Source: Candidatus Thorarchaeota archaeon
GTDB taxonomy: Archaea > Asgardarchaeota > Thorarchaeia > Thorarchaeales > Thorarchaeaceae
Length of the DNA stretch: 64,000 bases
Reading direction: 5' to 3'
Assembly: GCA_016840825.1 (NCBI GenBank)
Contig: JAEORN010000151.1
Span: 1 to 64,000 of the forward strand
The translations under genes and the position numbers were made by a program. The number at the start of each line of letters is the position of its first letter. Position 1 is the stretch's first letter. Positions 18,834 through 26,577 of the stretch are shown piece by piece. The notes below the pieces were generated by a model. The model saw only the letters and a list, made by a program, of their open reading frames with translations, was not told where the DNA came from and did not search any database.

Positions 18834-18938
18834 GCGGCCATAGTCTAGTTTGGTTAGGACGGGAGCTTCCCAAGCTTCCGACCCGGGACGAGGCTTCACT
18901 TGAATCTCGCGGGATTTCGAATCCCGGTGGCCGCACCA
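18834..18938 (+). tRNA. tRNA-Gly (CCC) with a 28-nt intron in the T loop (53/54)
   Basis: The acceptor GCGGCCA pairs with TGGCCGC, with A73 and encoded CCA. The D arm is GTCT/GGAC. The anticodon arm is GGAGC-TTCCCAA-GCTTC, giving anticodon CCC. The T arm is interrupted: CCGGG at 18883-18887 is separated from TTCGAATCCCGG by 28 bases (18888-18915). The junction forms a strict bulge-helix-bulge: central helix CCCG/CGGG, bulges GGA and ATT, inner helix CGAG/CTCG. Removal gives a canonical T arm, CCGGG-TTCGAAT-CCCGG. Confidence 0.92.
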
Positions 18939-18982
18939 ATTTATCCCTAGTACATTTAAGATGATAGTTTTAATCTTATTTT

Positions 18983-19054
18983 GGCGAGCGATGAATGTCA
19001 TGACCCCGATGAGTCTATTGGACGATGACTTGGATCTTGAGTTACGAGCTCGCC
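18983..19054 (+). ncRNA. Candidate structured RNA closed by a 7-bp stem
   Basis: A 72-base segment between tRNA-Gly and the ORC1/CDC6 gene is closed by perfectly paired GGCGAGC (18983-18989) and GCTCGCC (19048-19054). Inside are three CGATGA hexamers at 18989, 19007 and 19023, similar to box C/C' of archaeal C/D guide RNAs. A clear CTGA box D is not visible; TTGA at 19037 is the nearest. It could be a C/D-like sRNA, a replication-origin structure or a chance stem. Confidence 0.25.
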
Positions 19055-19115
19055 ACTATTACTTTCGGTCACCTCTATTACCAAGTGTTTACTTAATCGT
19101 ACAATTCACAAAATC

Positions 19116-19123
19116 CTTTTAAG
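19116..19123 (+). promoter_or_regulatory. TATA-like element of the ORC1/CDC6 gene
   Basis: CTTTTAAG lies 31 bases before the ATG at 19154, so transcription would start near or only a few bases before the start codon (leaderless or nearly so). No Shine-Dalgarno sequence precedes the ATG, which agrees. Confidence 0.5.
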
Positions 19124-19153
19124 CCACATTCGTGCTAATTCTTTCGGTTTGGG

Positions 19154-20365
19154 ATGCCTCGGGATTATATAGAAGATGAACTCAGTAGGAAAAGTGTCTT
19201 TAAGTCTGAGCACTATCTATCAATCGACTACGTTCCTGAGAATTTGCCTCATCGCGAAACAGAGCTCAGAACACTTGCACAAAACTTCAAATCATTAATA
19301 GCATCTCCTGGTCGAACAAGTCAGAAATTCATCATCGAAGGTCCTGTCGGGACCGGTAAGACTGCTGTTGCAAAAAGATTTGCAGAACAAATGGAACTAG
19401 CAGCCAAAAGACCAGGAAGAAATCTTAGATTCCACAAACTCCATATTAATTGCCGCGTCAACAAAAGCGCTTATCTGGTATATCTTAAGATTCTTCGAAA
19501 ATTCAAACCCGAGTTTCCAAGAAGGGGCCACTCACCCGAAGAATTGCTGCAAATGATAGTTGAAGTGTTAGAATCCGAAGACAGATATCTACTTCTTATT
19601 CTTGATGAACTTGACTATTTCATTAAGCAGAAAGGTGGTGACATTCTTTACAACCTTACTCGTCTCATGGATGATCAACTTAATGCACAACAAAGGTTGT
19701 CAATTATAGCCGTTGGACGAAGTATCCCTCTTAGCAGAGATCTTTTTGATTCTAGTACTCTTAGCACATTACAACGAAACGTATTACGATTCGAACCATA
19801 TACAGCATCTCAGCTTGAAGATATTCTAAGTGAACGCATCAAAATGGCGTTTGAAGATGGTGCAGTTATGAATGAAACACTTCAGATGATATGTGAAATG
19901 GCATCAGAGCGAGGAGATGCAAGATATGCTATTGAATTACTTTGGCGAGCAGGTAAACAAGCTGATAGTCTTAGATCAAAAGTCATACTTCCTGATTATG
20001 CACGAAAGGCAAAAGCTGATACACATCCTGAACTAAGAGTTGAGATTTTGGATAAACTATCAATACAGAATCAACTTTTGCTTTTGGCTACCGCTCGGAA
20101 ACTAAAGGAAGTACGAAGTGCCTATGTTACTATAGGCGAAGTAGAAGAGATGTATCGTTCTATATGTGAAGAATATGATTCAGAGTCAAGAGCACATACT
20201 CAAGTATGGGAATGGGTTCAAGATTTGAATGCACATGGCGTTATTGACACAAAAAGGTCAAGTGTCGGACAAAGAGGACAAACAACTTTGATAGGTCTCT
20301 CTGATGTACCCGCTGAGATTCTTGAACAATACCTGTTGGATGCATTGAACAAAAGGAGGTCTTAA
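19154..20365 (+). CDS. cdc6: ORC1/CDC6-type replication initiator
   Basis: 403 residues. An AAA+ ATPase domain shows Walker A GPVGTGKTA, Walker B LLLILDELDYF, sensor I VGRS and sensor II GDARYAIELL. A C-terminal winged helix (about 300-400) should bind origin boxes. It recognises origins and recruits MCM. It heads a plus-strand run with a small winged-helix regulator and truA, and lies close to RFC, GINS and MCM, so a replication origin could be near. I could not recognise ORB-type origin boxes in the 215 bases upstream. Confidence 0.93.
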   Translation: MPRDYIEDELSRKSVFKSEHYLSIDYVPENLPHRETELRTLAQNFKSLIASPGRTSQKFIIEGPVGTGKTAVAKRFAEQMELAAKRPGRNLRFHKLHINCRVNKSAYLVYLKILRKFKPEFPRRGHSPEELLQMIVEVLESEDRYLLLILDELDYFIKQKGGDILYNLTRLMDDQLNAQQRLSIIAVGRSIPLSRDLFDSSTLSTLQRNVLRFEPYTASQLEDILSERIKMAFEDGAVMNETLQMICEMASERGDARYAIELLWRAGKQADSLRSKVILPDYARKAKADTHPELRVEILDKLSIQNQLLLLATARKLKEVRSAYVTIGEVEEMYRSICEEYDSESRAHTQVWEWVQDLNAHGVIDTKRSSVGQRGQTTLIGLSDVPAEILEQYLLDALNKRRS

Positions 20366-20368
20366 TCT

Positions 20369-20653
20369 ATGGACAAAGAACCAAATCCAAGAATTCCGAT
20401 AGAGGATCTTTTCTCATCAAGAGGCCGAGTGAAGGTTCTAAAAGAATTGGCTGAATCTAATGAACTAAACATATCTGAATTATGTAGACGTGTGGGATTG
20501 AATCACAATACAACAAAGTCACATTTGAAATCTCTAGTCGAATCTGGCCTAGTTGAAGAGAAGACATTTGGAAGAATCAAGATTTACAGATATCGTATTG
20601 AAGATCTACGAGCTCGTTCGTTGAAGAACTTTTTTGAACTTTGGCATTCTTAA
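20369..20653 (+). CDS. Small winged-helix (ArsR-like) transcriptional regulator
   Basis: 94 residues. The core RVKVLKELAESNELNISELCRRVGLNHNTTKSHLKSLVESGLVEEKTFGRIKIYRY is a typical winged helix-turn-helix with a recognition helix and beta wing. No ligand-binding domain or cysteine sensor is present. It starts three bases after the ORC1/CDC6 stop, with AAAGGAGG at 20352-20359 as ribosome binding site, so the two are cotranscribed. Target unknown. Confidence 0.85.
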   Translation: MDKEPNPRIPIEDLFSSRGRVKVLKELAESNELNISELCRRVGLNHNTTKSHLKSLVESGLVEEKTFGRIKIYRYRIEDLRARSLKNFFELWHS

Positions 20654-20668
20654 CAAGGAGAATTTTAT

Positions 20669-21499
20669 GTGGCATCCTACATCGTCCGCGTCTTCTATAT
20701 TGGTAGAAATTATCATGGTTCCCAGTGGCAACCCAACGTTAGAACCATCCAAGGAGAATTGATTGATGCTTTTTCAAAGTGGAGTGGAATTCAATATTCT
20801 ATGGACATGATTTCATTCTCGGGTAGAACTGATAAAGGTGTAAATAGCATTGGTCAAATAATATATCTGGATTCAGAAAAGACGATCAATCTTGATAAAA
20901 TCAACTCATATCTACCAGATGACATCATTCTGTGGGCATATGCTGAGGTACCTTTGGATTTTAATCCACGGTTTGATGTTTTTGCCAGACATTACAGATA
21001 TTATTTGGATATCAAAGGGATGGATCTCAATCTTCAAAATATCAGGACTGCTTCTGGCCACCTCATTGGTACTCATGACTATGCATTGCTAGCAAAACCA
21101 GACAATGGTCGTGGCACAATAGCGACTCTTCTTAGTCTATCTATTGAAAAGCATGACTCTAGGCTGATAATCGATGTTTATGGAATTAGTTTTCTATGGA
21201 AGCTTGTTAGGAAAATAGTTACACTTCTGACATGGATTGGAAAAGGAGATTATCCACCAGAAATCACCCTCAAGATACTTGAAGGTGAGCAAGTAATTCC
21301 AGGAGGAATTGAACCCGCTCCTTCTGAAGGACTTGTATTCGTAGAGGCTATCATTCCTCTCAGGATGAAATCAAGTAAGAATGCAATTGCACACATTCGG
21401 AAAAAAATAGATACAGAGGAAAGATTTCATAGTCGTATTATCACAATGCTAGAAGGCATAGCCAATAATCATCTCTCTAACGGAAGACTGACCCTTTAA
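20669..21499 (+). CDS. truA: tRNA pseudouridine synthase TruA
   Basis: Modifies uridines 38-40 in the anticodon stem-loop of tRNAs. 276 residues with FYIGRNYHGSQWQPNVRTIQGEL and the catalytic motif SGRTDKGVNSIGQ, whose Asp is the nucleophile, then FNPRFDVFARHYRYYL. It starts with GTG after AAGGAG. The 3' end overlaps the convergent RFC large subunit gene by 23 bases. Confidence 0.95.
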   Translation: MASYIVRVFYIGRNYHGSQWQPNVRTIQGELIDAFSKWSGIQYSMDMISFSGRTDKGVNSIGQIIYLDSEKTINLDKINSYLPDDIILWAYAEVPLDFNPRFDVFARHYRYYLDIKGMDLNLQNIRTASGHLIGTHDYALLAKPDNGRGTIATLLSLSIEKHDSRLIIDVYGISFLWKLVRKIVTLLTWIGKGDYPPEITLKILEGEQVIPGGIEPAPSEGLVFVEAIIPLRMKSSKNAIAHIRKKIDTEERFHSRIITMLEGIANNHLSNGRLTL

Positions 21500-22676
21500 C
21501 GCCTAACCATCGTATTATTCTCTCTCTTTCCTTAGGATTATTTTCCACTATTAAATCTAGAACTCTTACATATTCATCATATGCACGAAACTTAGATATT
21601 CCTGCCATTTTTGCTACTCGAGATGTTAATTCATCTGTTTTATCCCGTTTTCGGTGACCTTTCCAAATAAGCAGTGGCCAAAGGGGTTCAGAATATTCAA
21701 CTCGTCTATAAGGAGTTCTTGTCCTACTCATCGCAATAAAGGATGAAAGAAAATCATATGCGTATGCAAGGAGTTTCCAATTCTGCTGACGCATAATCCT
21801 TCCGAGATACAAATCCGCTATAGAAAGCGAATCAAGTCCTTGATTCAATTCAGATGATGTTCCAAGGTGAAGATGTAAGTTTTCTTCAAACCAAAGAACT
21901 AGACTATCATGATCGATATCTGCCTGATTTATTATCATCTTGGCAATTGAGGGTTCGGTTGTCATGAACAATCTACGCAGCGTTTGCTCGACAGATATTC
22001 TAACGTCCCTTAGTCCTAATTCTTCATCTGTAACATTTCCATCAATTACGGATTCTAGGTCAGAAATAGCTGCGCGTAGGTCCCCTCCAGATTTTCCTGC
22101 GATTGTTTCAATGATATCATCTGAAATAATATTTCCATTTTCTTGAGATAGTCTGAGAAGGACTCTCATAATAGAATCTTTGTCTAATGAAGAGAACTCA
22201 ACGAGAAAACATTTCTTGACCAAGTCCTTCAAGCGCGGATTACTAGGATCATTAGCAGTCATTACTATTGGGTGTGCAGACTGATCGATTATTTTCAATA
22301 TTGCTCCTATACCACCCCGGTCACTTGTTCCAGAAAGGCCGTCCACCTCATCAAGTAGGATAATACGAGGACTTCCATCAAGTGTTTGCTGAAATGCAGA
22401 TCGTGAAACAAATGTCTCAATATTTTCTTTGTTGCGTTTGTCACTTGCATTGAATTCGACTATTTCATAGTTCAAATCCTTTGCAATAGCTCCAACAGAT
22501 GATGTTTTTCCTGTTCCGGGTGGTCCGACAAGCAATGCAGCTCGTTTCTTTGGAATCCCATTCTTCCAAGACAAAATCCAATCTAGGAAAGCATCAATTC
22601 TTTCAGGGTTTCCTACTAACTCACTTCTGGTAGTTGGACGGTATCTCTCAACCCATGGAAGTTTCTTATCACTCAT
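21477..22676 (-). CDS. rfcL: Replication factor C large subunit
   Basis: 399 residues. The clamp-loader subunit, with the small subunit, loads PCNA on primer ends. Walker A is GPPGTGKTS, Walker B IILLDEVDGLSG, sensor I TANDPSN, and sensor II KSGGDLRAAISDLE. It is shorter than many archaeal RfcL proteins and ends at LGVKGSVFR without the lysine-rich tail and PIP box I would expect. Its start lies two bases after the rfcS stop, indicating an operon. Confidence 0.94.
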   Translation of the reverse strand: MSDKKLPWVERYRPTTRSELVGNPERIDAFLDWILSWKNGIPKKRAALLVGPPGTGKTSSVGAIAKDLNYEIVEFNASDKRNKENIETFVSRSAFQQTLDGSPRIILLDEVDGLSGTSDRGGIGAILKIIDQSAHPIVMTANDPSNPRLKDLVKKCFLVEFSSLDKDSIMRVLLRLSQENGNIISDDIIETIAGKSGGDLRAAISDLESVIDGNVTDEELGLRDVRISVEQTLRRLFMTTEPSIAKMIINQADIDHDSLVLWFEENLHLHLGTSSELNQGLDSLSIADLYLGRIMRQQNWKLLAYAYDFLSSFIAMSRTRTPYRRVEYSEPLWPLLIWKGHRKRDKTDELTSRVAKMAGISKFRAYDEYVRVLDLIVENNPKERERIIRWLGVKGSVFR

Positions 22677-22678
22677 TA

Positions 22679-23629
22679 CTAATCTTTCCTAAATGATATA
22701 TGAGCTAGTAGAGCAGCAAGTTGAACTTCTCCATTTGATCCTTCAGCTATTCTGAATTCAGCTTCTGCAGTACGTTCAAGAGCTGACCGTTTCAAATCAG
22801 ACATAATATCTCTATTTTGCAAATCTCTATGTATTTGTCGAGTTAGATCTATAGGCGAAACACCCTCTTGTGATATCAGCTCTCTTAGTTGTTGAAGTGC
22901 ATCATCATATTGTCCATTAAATGCCGAATTGAGAAGTGCTTCAATTTTTGCAGGGTCTGCTCTGCCAGAAATAGTGAAGACCGTCTTATCAGTCACCTGT
23001 CCTGTAGATGCAGATGCTTGCAGGAGATTTATTGCACTTCTCATATCCCCATCAGATAGATAGAGAATCGCTTCTTTTCCTTTTTGACTTAGTTTGATTT
23101 TTTCTCGCTCTGCTACATAATCAAGTCTGCTTGCGATATCAGTATCTTTCAAGCGAGTAAATTTGAAAATTGCACATCTTGATTGAATCGGAGGAATGAT
23201 ACGACTTGAATAATTGCAAATGAGAATCATTCTACAAGAAGAAGCGTAGGACTCCATCGTTCTTCGGAGGGCGTGTTGTGCATCGTTCGTGAGGTGATCC
23301 GCCTCATCTAGGACTAGAATTTTAAAAGGAGCATCTCCAGCTGGTAGTGAGCGAGCAAATGTCTTGATTTGATTTCTGACAACATCTATACCTCGCTCAT
23401 CACTTGCATTGAGTTCCATGAAATTCCTATCATACGAATTTCCAAACAAATCTCTTGCTAGTGCCATTCCCGCAGTAGTCTTTGCAGTTCCAGGAGGACC
23501 TGCAAACAAACAATGTGGTAATGTTCTGTTTTCTACGAATTTCGATAAGCGACTAATTATGGCTTCTTGTCCGATAATTTCTTTGAGAGTGTTTGGTCTA
23601 TGTTTTTCAGTCCATAAATCAATGTGCAT
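22679..23629 (-). CDS. rfcS: Replication factor C small subunit
   Basis: 316 residues from the ATG at 23629. This is the natural start: family members begin with a few residues before WTEKHRP, and GGTGGAG lies seven bases upstream. A longer frame to 23782 would add 51 unusual residues and run into the start of the divergent GINS gene. Motifs: Walker A GPPGTAKTT, Walker B ILVLDEADHLT, the SRC motif (IQSRCAIFKF) and sensor II DGDMRSAINLLQ. Forms the heteropentameric clamp loader with RfcL, encoded next. Confidence 0.95.
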   Translation of the reverse strand: MHIDLWTEKHRPNTLKEIIGQEAIISRLSKFVENRTLPHCLFAGPPGTAKTTAGMALARDLFGNSYDRNFMELNASDERGIDVVRNQIKTFARSLPAGDAPFKILVLDEADHLTNDAQHALRRTMESYASSCRMILICNYSSRIIPPIQSRCAIFKFTRLKDTDIASRLDYVAEREKIKLSQKGKEAILYLSDGDMRSAINLLQASASTGQVTDKTVFTISGRADPAKIEALLNSAFNGQYDDALQQLRELISQEGVSPIDLTRQIHRDLQNRDIMSDLKRSALERTAEAEFRIAEGSNGEVQLAALLAHISFRKD

Positions 23630-23780
23630 AATCTTCTCCACCAATACAGATTCACTTGTGTCAGAATATCTTGTCCAATGATTGGAAAATACAGAATCTA
23701 AAAAGCTTGTCTGAAAACTCAATACTCTTCTTATAGTAAGGTCTTTATCAACAGACGAAAACACATAATCTTGTGTAAAC

Positions 23781-24344
23781 ATGATTCACTTGAGAGATAC
23801 AATCCACGATGTCATTGAGCGCGCGCAGATGGAATTCTCGAATGATACACGGCTATGCAATATTATTCGAGATATGCCAGAAATCTCAATTGCAGGAAAG
23901 AAGATGGGTCCATATACACCATCAACTCAAGTTGAATTTCCTAATTGGGCGATACCTCATCTAATAAGCCATGGATATATTGAACTTGATCAAGATGGAG
24001 ATTACACATCAGTACAGTATATTCAAAATGCATATAGAACCGAAGAAGACAGTCCGCATATGGGACTTCACTCTATTCATCCATTACTATATTCTGCTAT
24101 CAACAAGAAACTAATCGATTTGCGTAGTGAAAAAGCATCTTTAGATCCAAAACAATATGATGAGATCGACAGATTGCGGCGACTAATTGGCATCATCTCA
24201 CAAAAACGATTATCGAAATTATTACGCATTGCAATATCTGGGGCTTATCAAGATAAACGAAAAGATATGACACTTGAAGAGCGCTGGCTCTGCGAAGAAC
24301 TTAGCATTCTAACATCAGATTGGAAAAATTCCCTTTTTCTATAG
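23781..24344 (+). CDS. GINS subunit, Gins23-like
   Basis: 187 residues. A small B-type domain comes first (about 40-90: VEFPNWAIPHLISHGYIELDQDG), followed by an alpha-helical A domain (about 95-187) ending LEERWLCEELSILTSDWKNSLFL. B-then-A order is that of Psf2/Psf3 and archaeal Gins23; Gins51 has the reverse. GINS joins MCM and Cdc45/GAN in the replicative CMG helicase. It is divergent from rfcS and lies about 100 bases before the MCM gene. Confidence 0.82.
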   Translation: MIHLRDTIHDVIERAQMEFSNDTRLCNIIRDMPEISIAGKKMGPYTPSTQVEFPNWAIPHLISHGYIELDQDGDYTSVQYIQNAYRTEEDSPHMGLHSIHPLLYSAINKKLIDLRSEKASLDPKQYDEIDRLRRLIGIISQKRLSKLLRIAISGAYQDKRKDMTLEERWLCEELSILTSDWKNSLFL

Positions 24345-24448
24345 TCATACAGGAGCTTAAATATTGATGTCAAAACTAACTAGTGATACATATGTAGACG
24401 TTCGGCTAAAAGAATTGAGCAACCGAACAAGTCTTGAGGCAGATATTC

Positions 24449-26524
24449 ATGTCAGGCTATGAGGGAGGCTCTCAGGAACGATTCGAGGAGTTCCTGCGAA
24501 CTTACAAGGATGAACAAGGTATTTTGACGTATTGGACAAAAATCCAGCGTTTTTCAATAGATGAAGCCACCTCACTTAGAATAGATTTTCAGGATTTGAT
24601 GACTTTCGATAACGTAGTTTTCACTACTCTAGCAAAAGACAATCCCTTGCAATTCCTGCAAACGCTCAACACGGTTTTGCGATCAGTTCTCCGAACTGAA
24701 GATCCTGATTACATGGATGGTATCGATGAACGTCTAATTAAGGTAAGAATCACAAACTATCCAAATTATGTTTCATTGCGCGCAATTCGTTCTAGACATA
24801 TTGGCACAATTATCACTATAAGCGGAGTAATGATGCGTGCTAGTGAAGTAAAGCCATTGCTTGTTGATGCCACATTCAAATGTAGGAGATGCGGTGAGGA
24901 ATTATACCAGCCTCAAGAAGACGGGCGATATATGGAACCTGATCAGTGTACAGTTTGTGGAAAGAAAACACCTGTTCGGCTAATACCCGAGAAATCCTCC
25001 TTCAGAGATTGGCAAAAAGTCAGAATTCAGGAAGCACCTGAAGAATTGCCTCCTGGACAAATGCCTCGATCTATTGATGTAATTTTAGAAGGAGATATTG
25101 TAGACATATCAAGGCCTGGAGATCTTGTTAAAATAACCGGAATTCTTCTTACATCACCCGATTTTTCAAGAAGAGGTGGAAAACTAGCAACATTCAACAT
25201 CTTTATTGATGCAAACGGAGTTGAAATTGGAGAAAAAGAATACGAGCAGATTGAGCTATCCGAAGAGGACGAAAAAGAGATTCGGAAGATGGCTGAAGAC
25301 CCGTACATACATGAACGCATATTCGCATCAATAGCTCCATCAATTCAAGGTCATGAGCTTATCAAAGAATCAATTGCGCTTCTTCTCTTTGGTGGAGTAG
25401 GGAAAACTCTGCCTGATGGTACAAGATTACGAGGAAGATCGAATATTCTTATGATTGGAGACCCTGGTACTGGAAAAAGTCAGATTCTCAAATTCGTATC
25501 GAAACTAGTTGCTCGAAGTATATACACATCTGGCAAAGGAACCTCTGCTGCAGGTCTAACTGCTGCGGTCATGCATGATGCAGAAACAGGATCAATGACC
25601 TTAGAAGCAGGTGCATTAGTATTGGCTGATCAAGGTATAGCTTGTATCGATGAATTTGATAAAATGGATCCTAATGATAGAACTGCAATCCATGAAGCTA
25701 TGGAACAGCATACCGTCAGTATAGCTAAAGCTGGTATTGTAGCTACTTTGAACGCACGCACTTCGATTTTAGCTGCGGCAAATCCTACTCTTGGTCGCTA
25801 TGAATCTTCATTATCGGTCCAAGATAACATCAAACTTCCATTCACAATTCTCTCTCGATTTGATCTTCTTTGGATTCTAGTTGATACTGTTGAAGCTGAA
25901 AAAGATAGAGAACTCGCTCAATTTATCCTTGGAATGCACCAAATGAGGAAAACTCCACAGCCATCATCTACACCACCAATAACTCCAGAGTTTCTGAAGA
26001 AGTATATCGGCTATGCTAATCGCTATGTCATTCCCCAACTAGGTTCAGAAGCAGCAGAAGAAATTGAGAACTTCTATGTCAACCTTCGTAAAAGTGCTGA
26101 AGGCGGTGCTGCACCAGTTCCAATAACTGCACGTCAGCTTGAGGCTCTAGTGCGTTTATCAGAAGCCCGAGCTAAGATGGCACTCCGTTCAAAAGTAACT
26201 AAGGAAGATGCAACAGCATCAATTAACCTAATGGAAGAATCACTTCGTATGGTCGCACTTGATCGAGTAACCGGAAAAATAGACATCGATCGTCTTGTAT
26301 CAACAATGAGCGCTTCACAACGCAGTTCTTCTGATATTATACTCAAAGCAATGAAAGATATCGAATCAGAAGGTTCATCGACAGTAAATGAAGAGGAGCT
26401 AATTAGTCGAGTAGAAACGATGGGCTTACCTCGCGAAAGAGCAGAGGAAGTGATTAAGAAGCTAGTCGCTGAAGGAATCTTATTCAATCCTACTCATGGT
26501 AAAATAAGAAGAATTCAGAGCTAA
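24449..26524 (+). CDS. mcm: Replicative DNA helicase MCM
   Basis: 691 residues from the ATG at 24449, preceded by GAGG at nine bases; a TTG at 24434 would add five residues. The N-terminal domain carries a zinc site (CRRC and CTVC, about residues 145-170). The AAA+ core has Walker A GDPGTGKSQ, Walker B CIDEFDKM, sensor I AAANPTLGRY and the arginine finger LSRFDLLW. A C-terminal winged helix (about 620-690) follows. Homohexameric 3'-5' helicase unwinding the fork. Confidence 0.97.
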   Translation: MSGYEGGSQERFEEFLRTYKDEQGILTYWTKIQRFSIDEATSLRIDFQDLMTFDNVVFTTLAKDNPLQFLQTLNTVLRSVLRTEDPDYMDGIDERLIKVRITNYPNYVSLRAIRSRHIGTIITISGVMMRASEVKPLLVDATFKCRRCGEELYQPQEDGRYMEPDQCTVCGKKTPVRLIPEKSSFRDWQKVRIQEAPEELPPGQMPRSIDVILEGDIVDISRPGDLVKITGILLTSPDFSRRGGKLATFNIFIDANGVEIGEKEYEQIELSEEDEKEIRKMAEDPYIHERIFASIAPSIQGHELIKESIALLLFGGVGKTLPDGTRLRGRSNILMIGDPGTGKSQILKFVSKLVARSIYTSGKGTSAAGLTAAVMHDAETGSMTLEAGALVLADQGIACIDEFDKMDPNDRTAIHEAMEQHTVSIAKAGIVATLNARTSILAAANPTLGRYESSLSVQDNIKLPFTILSRFDLLWILVDTVEAEKDRELAQFILGMHQMRKTPQPSSTPPITPEFLKKYIGYANRYVIPQLGSEAAEEIENFYVNLRKSAEGGAAPVPITARQLEALVRLSEARAKMALRSKVTKEDATASINLMEESLRMVALDRVTGKIDIDRLVSTMSASQRSSSDIILKAMKDIESEGSSTVNEEELISRVETMGLPRERAEEVIKKLVAEGILFNPTHGKIRRIQS

Positions 26525-26577
26525 TATAGAAAGCAATGAGTTGGAGCTGAAAAGCAACGAAAATCGAAGAAGTTCCC

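Noticed and set aside
18983..19054. Fifth tRNA suggested by the 72-base length and 7-bp acceptor-like stem
   Set aside because: No T-arm, anticodon arm or CCA can be fitted.
18939..19153. Replication origin with ORB boxes upstream of ORC1/CDC6
   Set aside because: I could not recognise ORB-like repeats or a clear AT-rich unwinding element, so no origin is annotated.
23630..23782. 51-residue N-terminal extension of the RFC small subunit
   Set aside because: Family members start just before WTEKHRP, a good ribosome binding site precedes the inner ATG, and the extension would overlap the divergent GINS start.
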